The notes under the pieces were generated by a model. That model saw only the letters and a list, made by a program, of their open reading frames with translations, had not been told where the DNA came from and did not search any database. Of a stretch of 64,000 nt of DNA, positions 9,667-20,008 are shown piece by piece (position 1 is the stretch's first letter; every line of letters starts with the position of its first letter). This DNA comes from Spirochaetes bacterium GWE1_32_154. GTDB lineage: Bacteria > Spirochaetota > GWE2-31-10. Position numbers and translations under genes: made by a program. The stretch is from the NCBI GenBank assembly GCA_001829315.1, contig MIAY01000008.1, forward strand, positions 62,001-126,000, read 5' to 3'.

Positions 9667-10797
9667 ATGTCAGAATTAATGAATTTTGAAACTATTACAA
9701 TGGAAAAGGAATTTATGGAAGCTAAAAATAATGAAATTGCAGAAAAAATGAAAGCATTGGAAAGTTCAATAATGGCTATCGAGAAAGAATTTGGAAAAGG
9801 CTCTATTATGCGGCTCGGGGCAAAAAATATCGTCGCTATTGATACAATTCCCAGTGGTTCTTTATTACTCGACGCTGCAATGGGCATCGGTGGTTATCCG
9901 CGAGGACGAATTATTGAAATATATGGTCCTGAGTCATCGGGTAAAACAACATTGACACTTCATGCAATCGCAGAAGCTCAAAAGAAAAACGGGATTGCAG
10001 CTTTTATCGATGCGGAACATGCATTGGACCCTGCGTATGCAAAAGCATTGGGTGTTAATATAAATGATTTGTGGATCTCACAACCTGATACCGGTGAACA
10101 GGCATTGGAAATTCTTGAGAACCTTGTGCGAAGCGGTGCAGTTGATATTGTTGTCGTCGATTCAGTTGCTGCATTAACGCCGAAGGCAGAAATTGAGGGT
10201 GATATGGGTGACTCCCACATGGGGCTTCAAGCAAGACTTATGAGTCAGGCATTACGAAAATTAACCGCAATCGTTTCAAAATCAAAATGCAGTGTTATTT
10301 TCATCAACCAGTTACGAATGAAAATTGGTGTTATGTTCGGTTCACCGGAAACGACAACCGGGGGTAATGCATTAAAATTCTATGCATCCATGAGAGTTGA
10401 TGTAAGAAAAATTGAAACTATTACAACGGGAACTGAAGCAACGGGTAATAAAATAAGAGTTAAAATTGTAAAAAATAAATTAGCACCTCCTTTTAGAGAA
10501 GCTGAGATTGAGTTAACATACGGTAAGGGCATGTCAAAAGAAGGTTCTCTCGTTGATGCCGGTGTTAAATATGGTCTTATAGCAAAAGCCGGTTCATGGT
10601 ATAATTATGGTGAAAAGAAAATCGGACAGGGTAGAGAAAATGCTAAAGATTTTCTTCTTCAAAATCCTGATATTGCAATGCTTATTGAAACAAAGATCAG
10701 AGCTGCATTATTACCGGTTGACGATAAGGTTGAAGTAACAGAGACACCTAAGAAAAAGAAAGCTGATAATCCTGATCAGAAAGAGCTTGAAATCTAA
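9667..10797 (+). CDS. recA: Recombinase A
   Basis: [89 protein letters not shown]. Confidence 0.98.
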   Translation: MSELMNFETITMEKEFMEAKNNEIAEKMKALESSIMAIEKEFGKGSIMRLGAKNIVAIDTIPSGSLLLDAAMGIGGYPRGRIIEIYGPESSGKTTLTLHAIAEAQKKNGIAAFIDAEHALDPAYAKALGVNINDLWISQPDTGEQALEILENLVRSGAVDIVVVDSVAALTPKAEIEGDMGDSHMGLQARLMSQALRKLTAIVSKSKCSVIFINQLRMKIGVMFGSPETTTGGNALKFYASMRVDVRKIETITTGTEATGNKIRVKIVKNKLAPPFREAEIELTYGKGMSKEGSLVDAGVKYGLIAKAGSWYNYGEKKIGQGRENAKDFLLQNPDIAMLIETKIRAALLPVDDKVEVTETPKKKKADNPDQKELEI

Positions 10798-11298
10798 GTG
10801 GAAAATATAGCTTATTTTTCACTCGGTTCAAATATTGAGCCGTCTTTACAGTATTTGAAAGACGGCTTACATGAGTTAAGTAAAAAGTTTACCTGTCAAT
10901 CGATAAGTTCTGTTTACAAAACACAACCGGTCGGTGATACAGATCAGCCTTTTTTTCTTAATATCTGTGCAAAATATACAACTTCAATGAACGACCCCTT
11001 TGAAGTTTTAGCAATTATAAATGAAATCGAAACGAAATTGGGGCGTATACGCAATCCTTTACGAACGAAAGGGCCGAGAGTAATTGATATTGATATATTA
11101 TTGTTTAATACAATGGATATAAAAACAGACAGATTGATAATTCCGCATTCCTCTATGTTTGAAAGAAATTTTGTGTTGATTCCTTTATTGGATATTCTGG
11201 ACGAAGAGAAAAAAAATGATTATAAAATACTTGAATGTATTGCGCGAAATCCGCAATTAATAGTGGAAAAACTGGAGAAAATTCGTTTTGATAGATAA
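10798..11298 (+). CDS. folK: 2-amino-4-hydroxy-6-hydroxymethyldihydropteridine pyrophosphokinase (GTG start)
   Basis: FSLGSNIEPSLQYL, SSVYKTQPVGDTDQPFFLNI, LGRIRNPLRTKGPRVIDIDILLF. Confidence 0.95.
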   Translation: MENIAYFSLGSNIEPSLQYLKDGLHELSKKFTCQSISSVYKTQPVGDTDQPFFLNICAKYTTSMNDPFEVLAIINEIETKLGRIRNPLRTKGPRVIDIDILLFNTMDIKTDRLIIPHSSMFERNFVLIPLLDILDEEKKNDYKILECIARNPQLIVEKLEKIRFDR

Positions 11299-12142
11299 CA
11301 ATGCGTTTGAAGATTACAAAAAAGATGAATCATTATTCAATAGAGACAAATCAAGTTATTTGGTTAAACTGAAAGAATTTGAAGGCCCGCTTGATTTACT
11401 TCTGTACCTTATAAAAAATGCTGAAGTAAGTATTTATGATATTTGTATTTCTGAAATAACCAAACAGTATTTATCATATATGTCATTATTAATATCACTT
11501 GATCTTGAAAATGTGTCAGATTTTATTGAAATGGCGGCGTCACTTATTTATATTAAATCAAAGACGTTGTTGCCTGTTGAGTCTGAGTATGATGAAGATG
11601 ATGATCAAACCCCGCGTGATGATCTTATTGCGAAATTGCTTGAATATCAAAAGTATAAATTAGCCTCGGGTGTATTAGAAGAGATGTCTGATGAATCAAA
11701 TTATATTGTAAGAAAAAATACAGAACCTATGTTATTTGATATGGATGATGAAGAGGATGAAAACTGGCAACCGCTGTCAATTATTGAGTTAGTTTCCGCA
11801 TTTGCTGAAGTGTTAAATAAAAAAAGTAAAAAACCTGTTGAACTTGAAATTGAAAAAATGGATTTTACCGTAGAGGATAAGATAATTCTATTACAGTCAA
11901 TGTTAAAAGAAAAAGAAAGTTTTAATTATTTTGATGTAATTCATGAGGAAATGTCTAAAACAGAACTTGTTTGTACCTTTTTAGCGATATTAGAACTTGT
12001 AAAACTTGGTTTTATGGTTATCAGGCAACATAAAATATTCGGAGACATTCATATCGTAAGAAAAATGATGCCTTTGGATGATAGTGCAGTAATTAAAACA
12101 GATTTTGATGATACGTTTGAAGATGAAGAGGTGATAACTTGA
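11288..12142 (+). CDS. scpA: Segregation and condensation protein A (TTG start)
   Basis: LKEFEGPLDLLLYLIKNAEVSIYDICISEITKQYLSYM, EMAASLIYIKSKTLLP. Confidence 0.94.
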   Translation: MIDNNAFEDYKKDESLFNRDKSSYLVKLKEFEGPLDLLLYLIKNAEVSIYDICISEITKQYLSYMSLLISLDLENVSDFIEMAASLIYIKSKTLLPVESEYDEDDDQTPRDDLIAKLLEYQKYKLASGVLEEMSDESNYIVRKNTEPMLFDMDDEEDENWQPLSIIELVSAFAEVLNKKSKKPVELEIEKMDFTVEDKIILLQSMLKEKESFNYFDVIHEEMSKTELVCTFLAILELVKLGFMVIRQHKIFGDIHIVRKMMPLDDSAVIKTDFDDTFEDEEVIT

Positions 12143-12702
12143 GCGATTTAGGAGATACTATGGGGTTGGATCGATATTCTGCAATAATAGAAGCTGTTTT
12201 GTTTTATGAAAGCGAAGTGGTTTCATTAGAAAAGTTAATTTCAATAACCGGCCTTGGAAAAGATAAAATTTATGAAATAATTGAAGAGTTAAAAAATAAA
12301 TTCAGTGATGATCTTCATGGAGTAACAATTTTAGAAGTTGCAGGCGGTTTTTGCATGCAGATCAAGAAAGAATTACTCAATGATTTTAAACAGATATATT
12401 CTATAAAGGAAAAAGGTCGTCTGACCAGATCAGCGATGACTGTTTTATCGATTATTGCATACAAGCAACCGGTAACAAAGCATGAAATAGAAGATATTCG
12501 GGGAGTTTCAGCTGATAATCAGGTTAGATTATTACTTGAAAAAAACCTTATTGAAATAGTCGGACGAAAAGAAGTTCTTGGTAAACCATTATTGTATGGA
12601 ACAACTCAGGAATTTTTGAAATTTTTCAATTTAAAAAATATAGAAGATTTACCAACAATTCATGAATTAAAAAGTGATGAATTCAGGCCGGATGATGAAT
12701 AA
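12139..12702 (+). CDS. scpB: Segregation and condensation protein B
   Basis: IIEAVLFYESEVVSLEKL, RLTRSAMTVLSIIAYKQPVTKHEIEDIRGVSADNQVRLLLEKNLIEIVGRKEVLGKPLLYGTTQEFLKFFNL. Confidence 0.95.
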   Translation: MSDLGDTMGLDRYSAIIEAVLFYESEVVSLEKLISITGLGKDKIYEIIEELKNKFSDDLHGVTILEVAGGFCMQIKKELLNDFKQIYSIKEKGRLTRSAMTVLSIIAYKQPVTKHEIEDIRGVSADNQVRLLLEKNLIEIVGRKEVLGKPLLYGTTQEFLKFFNLKNIEDLPTIHELKSDEFRPDDE

Positions 12703-13438
12703 TACCGGCGAAATGAGATTACAAAAATTTTTATCTTCTTGTGGTGTTGCATCGAGACGGGGGGCGGAAGACCTTATTGTTTCAGGCAGAATCAAGGTAA
12801 ATGGCGTTGTTGTTGATACGCTCGGGGCTAAAGTTACCGGAAATGAGATAATCGAGTTTGATGGTAAACGTCTTTCTGTGTATGCTAAAAAATATATCGT
12901 CATTAATAAACCTGAAGGTTATTTATGCACGAGAAAAGACACTCATGGTCGAAAAGATGTTTTTGAGCTTCTCGGTGACATGGATGATCCTTCAATTTTT
13001 CATGTCGGACGACTTGATATGGATTCGTGCGGTTTGCTGATACTAACCAATGACGGTGATTTTGCCAATACATTAATTCATCCCTCAACATCAATTAATA
13101 AAGGGTATCTCGTTGAATGTGATATCCCGGTTTCGATACGGTTAACAAATGCTTTTGCATCAGGTTTGGAAGTCGGAGATGTTCATTATAAAGCATTACG
13201 ATGTGAGTTGATGGAAGATGAGAGTTTTGTTCTCGTTGAATTGAAAGAGGGTAAAAAAAGAGAAATACGGGAAGTGTTTAAAAGTTTTTCATATAGAATA
13301 TTAAAACTCGAAAGAATTTTCATCGGTGGAATGGAGTTGAAATCATTACATCTTAAATCAGGTGAATTCAAATTATTTAGTAAAGAAGAAATTACAAAAC
13401 TTATTTATAACGGGGGTCAAAATGGTTGTAGCAGTTGA
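12674..13438 (+). CDS. Pseudouridine synthase, RluB/RsuA family
   Basis: S4 domain RLQKFLSSCGVASRRGAEDLIVSGRIKVNG; NKPEGYLCTRKD; HVGRLDMDSCGLLILTNDGDFANTLIHPS. Confidence 0.93.
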   Translation: MMNSGRMMNNTGEMRLQKFLSSCGVASRRGAEDLIVSGRIKVNGVVVDTLGAKVTGNEIIEFDGKRLSVYAKKYIVINKPEGYLCTRKDTHGRKDVFELLGDMDDPSIFHVGRLDMDSCGLLILTNDGDFANTLIHPSTSINKGYLVECDIPVSIRLTNAFASGLEVGDVHYKALRCELMEDESFVLVELKEGKKREIREVFKSFSYRILKLERIFIGGMELKSLHLKSGEFKLFSKEEITKLIYNGGQNGCSS

Positions 13439-14054
13439 TGGTCCGGCTGGTGCGGGAAAGAGTTCTATTGCAAAAATTGTAGCTTCAAAACTTGATTTGG
13501 AATATATTGATTCAGGTGCTATTTATCGTTCTTTAACAAAAAAAATACTTGACAGTGGTTTAAAAATAGATGATTATACCGCAATAGAAACTATACTAAC
13601 TACAACAGAGTTGAATATAGTTAATAAAAAAGTTTTTGTAAACGGTTTAGATTATTCTCTGTTTATCAGAGAAAAAGATGTAACGGACGCTGTTCCTGTT
13701 GTGTCTGCTAATCCCCCTGTCAGATCTTTTGTAAATGGTTTTTTAAACAAGTTTTTTGGTGATAAACCTGTTATTATGGATGGCAGGGATATTGGAACGG
13801 AAGTTTTTCCAAATGCTGATTACAAGTTTTATCTTGATGCTTCTGTTGAAGAGCGTGCAAGAAGAAGATGTGATGAACTTGGTACTAAATGTCAGTCATT
13901 TGAAGAGATAAAGTCATCTATTTCAAAAAGGGATTATAACGATATGAATCGTCAAATCGGTCCTTTAAAGAAAGCTGATGATGCTATCTATATTGATACG
14001 ACACAATTATCTATCGATGAGGTAGTTAATAAAATTATAGAATGTATTAAATAA
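13422..14054 (+). CDS. cmk: Cytidylate kinase
   Basis: MVVAVDGPAGAGKSSIAKIVASKLDLEYIDSGAIYRSLT; VIMDGRDIGTEVFPNADYKFYLDASVEERARRR. Start moved to the ATG at 13422. Confidence 0.94.
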   Translation: MVVAVDGPAGAGKSSIAKIVASKLDLEYIDSGAIYRSLTKKILDSGLKIDDYTAIETILTTTELNIVNKKVFVNGLDYSLFIREKDVTDAVPVVSANPPVRSFVNGFLNKFFGDKPVIMDGRDIGTEVFPNADYKFYLDASVEERARRRCDELGTKCQSFEEIKSSISKRDYNDMNRQIGPLKKADDAIYIDTTQLSIDEVVNKIIECIK

Positions 14055-14069
14055 TATTTGGAGTTTTGT

Positions 14070-15791
14070 ATGGTAACCGACAATTTGCAAAGTCAGAATG
14101 ATGAAATTGATTTTAAGAAAAGTTTAGAAGAAACTTTTAGAAATTATGAAGAGAACACAATCATTAGTGCTACTGTTGATTCAATCAATGATGAAATTGT
14201 GTATCTTGACTTCGGTGGAAAATCTGAAGCAAAAATACCTGTCGGTGAATTCATTGCAAGACCGAAAGTAGGTGATGTGGTTGAAGTTTATTTAGTGTAT
14301 CAGGAAGGTTATGATGGTGATCCCGTTGTTTCACTTTCAAAAGCTAAACAGCTTAAAGAAAAGGATGAGCTTTATTCTCTTATTAAAAACGAAACAGTGT
14401 TGGAAGGCGATGTTGTTGAGGTAAGAAAATATGGTGTTATGATTAAGTATGGTTCATTACACGGGTTTGTTCCTCTGGCATTATGGGATGTTAAGAGAAC
14501 TGAAGATTCTTCAGGAATCAAAGAAAAGAAAATCAGTTTTGTTATAGATAGAATTGCTATACCCAGAGATACCGGTGGAAAGAAACAATTAGGTATTAAA
14601 GAAGATTTTGTTGCAAATAGAAAGAAAGCTCTTTTATCCGGTAACAAACAAAAAAAGAGTGACTTTTTTGAAACTGCGAAAGAAGGTGATGTTGTTAAAG
14701 GAACTGTTAAAAATATCACGGATTTTGGAGCGTTTATTGATATTGGCGGAGTTGAAGGTCTTTTGCATATAAAAGAAATTTCATGGAATAAAGTTGATGC
14801 TGTTTCCGATGTTCTTAAAGTCGGAGATGTTGTTGATGTAAAAATCATATCAATTAAAAAAGATAAACAACAAATCGGTTTAGGTATGAAGTATTTAACT
14901 GAACAGCCATGGGATAAATTTATTAAAGAATATAAAGTTGACAGTGTTGTAAAGGGTACGGTGACTTCATTAATGCCTTATGGTGCTTTTGTAAAAATTA
15001 TCGATGGTGTTGAGGCTCTTCTTCATATTTCTGATATGTCATGGATTAAGAATGTTAAACATCCTAAAGAACTTTTAACAAAGGGACAGTCTGTTGAAGT
15101 GAAAATCCAGTCTATAGATGAAGAACATAAAAAAATAAATGTAAGTTTAAAACATTTACTTGAAAATCCATGGGATATTGCAGAAACAAAATACCAGGTT
15201 GGAACTAAGGTAAGCGGAAGAATAAAATCAGTAACATCTTTCGGTGCGTTTGTTGAGTTGGAAGAAGGTGTTGATGCATTATTGTATAAAGATGAAATTT
15301 CATGGACTGAAGTTGTGGATCCTGTTAAGTTTTTTAAAGAAGGTGAAACAATTGAAGCTGAAGTTTTGCAGTGTGATGTGAAAAACAATAAGATTAAATT
15401 AGGTGTCAGACAATTAAGTGATGACCCATGGAAAAATATTCCTACTAAATTAAAACAGGATGATGTTGTTGAATGTGAAATAGTTGAAGTTAGTACTGAA
15501 AAAGGACTTGTTGTAAAATTTGTTAACAATTTAAATATAGTTATCGGTTTTCAACAAATTGCTGCCGGTAGAATTGACGAAATTAAACAGTCATTAGCTT
15601 CAGATTATAAAGTAGGAAATAAAGTTAATGCTACTATCAGGAATTTAGATCTTAAAAAAAGAGTTATCGAGTTGTCAATACGTGATTATGAAAAGGCTGT
15701 AGAAAGAAAAAGTGTAAAAGATTACCTGGTTACTGAAAAAGATCATGGTAAGTTTACTCTAGCTGATCATATGAAGAGTAAGAATGATTGA
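14070..15791 (+). CDS. rpsA: 30S ribosomal protein S1-like, multiple S1 domains
   Basis: Repeated S1 motifs (VKGTVKNITDFGAFIDIGGVEGLLHIKEISW, VVKGTVTSLMPYGAFVKIIDGVEALLHISDMSW, VSGRIKSVTSFGAFVELEEGVDALLYKDEISW); GGAG Shine-Dalgarno 5' of ATG 14070. Confidence 0.94.
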   Translation: MVTDNLQSQNDEIDFKKSLEETFRNYEENTIISATVDSINDEIVYLDFGGKSEAKIPVGEFIARPKVGDVVEVYLVYQEGYDGDPVVSLSKAKQLKEKDELYSLIKNETVLEGDVVEVRKYGVMIKYGSLHGFVPLALWDVKRTEDSSGIKEKKISFVIDRIAIPRDTGGKKQLGIKEDFVANRKKALLSGNKQKKSDFFETAKEGDVVKGTVKNITDFGAFIDIGGVEGLLHIKEISWNKVDAVSDVLKVGDVVDVKIISIKKDKQQIGLGMKYLTEQPWDKFIKEYKVDSVVKGTVTSLMPYGAFVKIIDGVEALLHISDMSWIKNVKHPKELLTKGQSVEVKIQSIDEEHKKINVSLKHLLENPWDIAETKYQVGTKVSGRIKSVTSFGAFVELEEGVDALLYKDEISWTEVVDPVKFFKEGETIEAEVLQCDVKNNKIKLGVRQLSDDPWKNIPTKLKQDDVVECEIVEVSTEKGLVVKFVNNLNIVIGFQQIAAGRIDEIKQSLASDYKVGNKVNATIRNLDLKKRVIELSIRDYEKAVERKSVKDYLVTEKDHGKFTLADHMKSKND

Positions 15792-16701
15792 TTTTGTTGG
15801 TAATTGTGAATCAATTACTACATTAAAAGAAGTTGTCAGGAAGATCTCTGTGACTGATGTTACTATTTTAGTGACAGGAGAAAATGGTACAGGTAAAGAT
15901 CTTCTTGTTCAATTGATACGGGATAGTAGTAAGAGAAATACAAAGCCATTTGTTGTAGTGAATTGTGGTGCAATACCATATAGTTTAGCAGAGAATGAGT
16001 TTTTTGGACATGTTAAAGGTGCATATACTGATGCCGGTAGTGATTATAAAGGAAAGATTGGTCAAGCTGATGGCGGGATATTGTATCTGGATGAAGTTGC
16101 TGATCTTGATTTGAATTTGCAGTCAAAATTATTACGTTTTTTGCAGTTCAGGGTGTATCAGCAGGTTGGGTCAAATAAAGAAGTTAGTGCTGATGTGAGG
16201 GTTATTGCATCAACATCAAAAGATTTAAAATCTTTGGTTTCAACGGGGCGTTTTAGAGAAGATTTGTATTACAGGTTAAATGTAGTTCCGTTATTTTTGC
16301 CACCATTACGTGATAGATCTGGTGATATTGATGATCTTGCTTATTATTTTTTAGATAAGTATTGCAAAAAATATGTAAAGAAAATAACTTTTGCAAAATC
16401 GTTTCTTTTTTCTTTGCAAAATTATACGTTCCCCGGTAATGTAAGAGAGCTCGAGAACATTATAGAAAAAGAAATTGTATTGTCAGATGATGGTGTTTTA
16501 ATAGATATTAAACATAGTGATCGAATTGTTACAAAAACATTTCTGACATTAAAAGAGGCTATAGATGATTTTAAAAGATCATATATTATTAAGTCTCTTG
16601 ATTTAAATGGATGGAATCAAACTAAAACTGCTAAAACGCTCGATATACAGAGAACATATTTAGCACGTTTAATTAAAGAGTACGAAATTAGTAAATTATA
16701 G
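15784..16701 (+). CDS. NtrC-like AAA+ transcription regulator lacking a receiver domain
   Basis: GENGTGKDLLVQLI, ENEFFGHVKGAYTDAGSDYKGKIGQADGGILYLDEV, FREDLYYRLNVVPLFLPPLRDR, FPGNVRELENIIE, C-terminal Fis-like HTH. Confidence 0.93.
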   Translation: MIDFVGNCESITTLKEVVRKISVTDVTILVTGENGTGKDLLVQLIRDSSKRNTKPFVVVNCGAIPYSLAENEFFGHVKGAYTDAGSDYKGKIGQADGGILYLDEVADLDLNLQSKLLRFLQFRVYQQVGSNKEVSADVRVIASTSKDLKSLVSTGRFREDLYYRLNVVPLFLPPLRDRSGDIDDLAYYFLDKYCKKYVKKITFAKSFLFSLQNYTFPGNVRELENIIEKEIVLSDDGVLIDIKHSDRIVTKTFLTLKEAIDDFKRSYIIKSLDLNGWNQTKTAKTLDIQRTYLARLIKEYEISKL

Positions 16702-16716
16702 TAGATAGGAGTAGTT

Positions 16717-17391
16717 ATGGCCACAGTTATTGATGCTGAATCAAAGAAAAAATCACTTGATATTAAATCTTTTATATTTTGGTTAATTATTATTGTTGCA
16801 ATTGTTTTGCCGGTTGTTTTTTTTGTTTCAAAGAAACAGTCTGATAAACAACAGTTTGCATCTTCTGAAATGTTTGAGTTGGTTTATGATGAATTAAAAG
16901 AGTTTGATGGATTAAATATTACATCAAAAGGTAATGAGGTTGATGCTATCCTTGTTAAGTTAGATGAGGTGATTAATGCATATCCGAAAACAATTTCTGC
17001 AAAACGAGCAGAGTTTTACAAAGGATATGTTTGTTATTTTGCCGGAAAAAATGAGCAGGCTGAAACTATTTTTAAGAATTTTGTTGCAAAAAATAAGAAG
17101 TTATTTTTAACTCCTAAAGCATATTATTTTCTTTCATTTGTTTATTCTGACCTTGATAAAAATGATGAATCAATTAACTCTCTTGAGTATATAGTTAATG
17201 AAATTAAAGATTCTTATTATGCGCCTTTAGCGTATTTTAGACTTGGTCAATTATTTGATTTGAGTAATGATAAAGATAATGCTTTAAAAAACTATACTAT
17301 TCTGGTTGAAAAATATCCGAATTCATCACAGGTTAATTTGGCAAAAGAAAGAATATCATTATTAAAAAATGATATTCAAATATTTAATTAA
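16717..17391 (+). CDS. Membrane-anchored TPR protein
   Basis: TM IFWLIIIVAIVLPVVFFV; TPR-like DKDNALKNYTILVEKYPNSSQVNLAKERI. Confidence 0.8.
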   Translation: MATVIDAESKKKSLDIKSFIFWLIIIVAIVLPVVFFVSKKQSDKQQFASSEMFELVYDELKEFDGLNITSKGNEVDAILVKLDEVINAYPKTISAKRAEFYKGYVCYFAGKNEQAETIFKNFVAKNKKLFLTPKAYYFLSFVYSDLDKNDESINSLEYIVNEIKDSYYAPLAYFRLGQLFDLSNDKDNALKNYTILVEKYPNSSQVNLAKERISLLKNDIQIFN

Positions 17392-17440
17392 TAAATAATT
17401 ATTAATTTTATTTTACTATAGGACAGTTAGAGTGTTTTGA

Positions 17441-18904
17441 GTGAAAACTTTTACACAAAAACTGTCTTTTTTTAATGAGTATATTATGAAATCTCAAGCA
17501 AAAAGAAATATTTTCATATTTTATAAACTGATTCTTCTTTTTATGATTTTTTTTGTATATATTTATTTAAAGAATAATTCAATACTGCACATTAATAAAA
17601 CATCGTATCTGTTTTTTTCCATTCCTTTTAAGTTTTTTTCTCCATTCATTACTTATCCAGAGATTTTGTTTAATGTGAAAGAAAAATATTTTGAAACACT
17701 TGATTATAGAGTAATTGATCTGACTAATGATCTTTTATTGCAAGATAATAATTTGAATCATTTGAAAATAAAAACTGCTTCATTACCGTTAGTTGATTCC
17801 ATAGGGGGTATTGGTGATCATGGTAACGCTTTGTTTTTTTCTAATATATCCGATATTGATACGTTAAGCGGGTATCCTTTGCTTGGTAGGTATGAATTCT
17901 CTGAAACAATGAATTATAAAGATGTCTCTTCCGGTTTGTATGCTGATAAAATCTATTTAAAAAATGTCATTTTTTCTATTAATAACAATACATTTACTTT
18001 AAAAAGTGATAATGTTTTGTTGTTTGATCAAACGGAAGTTCAATTTACAAAAAGATCCGGGTTAGAAAATAATTCTATTGAATTAGTAAAATCGAGAATT
18101 GATAAATTAAATGATGATTTTTTATTGGAATTAAATAAAGTTTTGTTAAGAGTTGAAAAAAATAATGCTATTATTGCTAAAATAATTATTCATTCACTAA
18201 GATTTTCAAATTTACCTGTTGATTTAAAAAAACAAATAGAATTTATTTTTTCGATAAAAGAAAATCTGTTAATTCTCGATACTTTTTTATTTGATTTGAT
18301 TGAAATAATAAAAAGTCAAAATAATAATGGTGTATATAACAAGGTATTGGATTTCTTAATAGATTCTGAATCGAAGTTGTTAAGGCTTGATAGAGATTGT
18401 CTCATTAATTTTGATGGTTTGGAAAATACCGGTTATTCTGCGTATGATTTGCTTTATGAAAATAAAAAAGTATATTTAGATACCGTTTTAATTTGTAGGG
18501 AATATATTCTGCCGTCAGATCTATATTACATTGTAACAAAGTATGATACTTATACTTATAAAAATGATATTCTGGTATATATTAATCATTTCAAAATGTT
18601 TAATTGGCTAAAAATAACGGATTCTGATAAATATGTAAAGTTGTATTTATTTATTTATTCTGTACTAAATAATAATAATATAGTTGATTATACTCAAGGT
18701 TATATAGATTTCTTTATGATGCTTTTTTTGATTATATTTTTATTATGTATGAAAATATATATCATTAAAAAAAAGTATTCTCGTATGTTGTTGATATTTT
18801 TGTTCTATATTATTGTTGTTTTTATTGTCTTTTGTGTATTTTCTATTTTGGTTGATGTTATTTTTTCTTTATTTATTATGTTTTTTATATTCAATATTTA
18901 TTGA
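17441..18904 (+). CDS. Membrane protein of unknown function (N-terminal TM and two C-terminal TMs)
   Basis: Single long ORF; hydrophobic segments FIFYKLILLFMIFFVYIYL, FFMMLFLIIFLLCMKIYII, LLIFLFYIIVVFIVFCVFSIL. Confidence 0.75.
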   Translation: MKTFTQKLSFFNEYIMKSQAKRNIFIFYKLILLFMIFFVYIYLKNNSILHINKTSYLFFSIPFKFFSPFITYPEILFNVKEKYFETLDYRVIDLTNDLLLQDNNLNHLKIKTASLPLVDSIGGIGDHGNALFFSNISDIDTLSGYPLLGRYEFSETMNYKDVSSGLYADKIYLKNVIFSINNNTFTLKSDNVLLFDQTEVQFTKRSGLENNSIELVKSRIDKLNDDFLLELNKVLLRVEKNNAIIAKIIIHSLRFSNLPVDLKKQIEFIFSIKENLLILDTFLFDLIEIIKSQNNNGVYNKVLDFLIDSESKLLRLDRDCLINFDGLENTGYSAYDLLYENKKVYLDTVLICREYILPSDLYYIVTKYDTYTYKNDILVYINHFKMFNWLKITDSDKYVKLYLFIYSVLNNNNIVDYTQGYIDFFMMLFLIIFLLCMKIYIIKKKYSRMLLIFLFYIIVVFIVFCVFSILVDVIFSLFIMFFIFNIY

Positions 18905-19017
18905 AGCTTTTGAAAAATAATGGGTACATTATTTTTTCGACCGCATATGCGATATAATCGCATTAGAGGAAGCTTCATGAAAGAATTTGAGATAATAAGA
19001 GAGTTTTTGCATGAGGC
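18904..19017. mobile_element. MITE-like dispersed repeat, copy A
   Basis: Aligns end to end with copy B (41800-41915); shares GCTTTTG(C)AAAAATAATGxGTACATT and ATATGCGATATAATCGCATTA; flanks TTTATTG / TCTATTG match 6 of 7. Confidence 0.65.
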
Positions 19018-19056
19018 TCTATTGATATTTTGCTAATAAAAGTGTATTATTTATAT

Positions 19057-19917
19057 ATGAATATATTAAAACAATTTTTTTATTGTATGTTAATGGTGTT
19101 TTTTATTTCCTGTGGTATAGAAGATACTATTTATTTTAAAGAGCCGTCAAATATTTCTGTTGATTATGATATTAATAATAAAAATCCTGTAATTAGTTTT
19201 TATGGTTATAATCAGGAGAAACCTGATGGTCAGTATTTATTTGTCGGTTATGATTTGTTTTATTATTTTACAACACCGGAAACATCCAAAAAAGCAGCTG
19301 TTTTTAATTCGATTCCTTATTTAAATAGCCAGGATCCGGTTACAAGCAGAAATAAAAATCTTATAACTGTTCAATCCATAAAAGGTTCCAGGCCAATTTA
19401 TCAATTATTTCCAACTGCAGATGCGACTAACGATTCTGTAAGTGAAGCTGCTAATCCTTTATTGTCGATTTATAAATATGTTACAATACCGGTAACTGAA
19501 TCTATAATTGAAAATATTTTAACTGAAGCTAATACAAATAATGTAAAGATTTATTTTCATGATGATTCTAACAATGATAAAGCTTTTTCTAATCCTTATG
19601 TAGAGGATAGTAAAGGGGATGATTATATTTTTATTGATAGGATATATCCAAATAGTATCGATTATCCTGAGGGGTATGATGCTGATTTTAAAGGTTTTTT
19701 AGATCCTACATTTTACAAGAAGTTGTTACAGACAGGGGGAGGGGTTTCACCAATTTCTGATGATGGTGAGATTTATACATTTCGTTGCTACTTTTATTTA
19801 GTTGCAAAGGGGTTTGATATTTTGTCAAGAACTTCATTAAATACTTTTACTAATTCAATTAATTCGTCTACTTTCACAGTTGATTTTATTGTTGATATGA
19901 AAGGGAATTTAAATTAA
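19057..19917 (+). CDS. Putative lipoprotein
   Basis: MNILKQFFYCMLMVFFISCG lipobox; no recognised domain. Start moved to the ATG at 19057. Confidence 0.75.
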   Translation: MNILKQFFYCMLMVFFISCGIEDTIYFKEPSNISVDYDINNKNPVISFYGYNQEKPDGQYLFVGYDLFYYFTTPETSKKAAVFNSIPYLNSQDPVTSRNKNLITVQSIKGSRPIYQLFPTADATNDSVSEAANPLLSIYKYVTIPVTESIIENILTEANTNNVKIYFHDDSNNDKAFSNPYVEDSKGDDYIFIDRIYPNSIDYPEGYDADFKGFLDPTFYKKLLQTGGGVSPISDDGEIYTFRCYFYLVAKGFDILSRTSLNTFTNSINSSTFTVDFIVDMKGNLN

Positions 19918-19979
19918 AGCATTATCGGCAGGAAAATACACATTATTTAATTTTTTTTTAAAAATATTACCATTTCAAA

Positions 19980-20008
19980 TTGACAGAAATTCACAAATAA
20001 ATTAGAAT
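19980..20008 (+). promoter_or_regulatory. Sigma-70 type promoter for the giant coiled-coil gene
   Basis: TTGACA (19980-19985), 17-nt spacer, TAGAAT (20003-20008). Confidence 0.7.

Noticed and set aside
12758-12763. G6 run in the rluB/rsuA-family gene
   Set aside because: Too short and lies in the conserved RRGAEDLI S4-domain motif.
14372-15529. Antisense ORFs of 158 and 168 aa within rpsA
   Set aside because: Mirror of the repeated S1-domain coding sequence; Ser/Thr-rich without recognisable motifs.
19735-19744. GGGGGAGGGG within the lipoprotein gene as a second slippage tract
   Set aside because: Interrupted by an A, so each run is only 4-5 Gs; weak slippage potential and encodes ordinary Gly-Gly-Gly.
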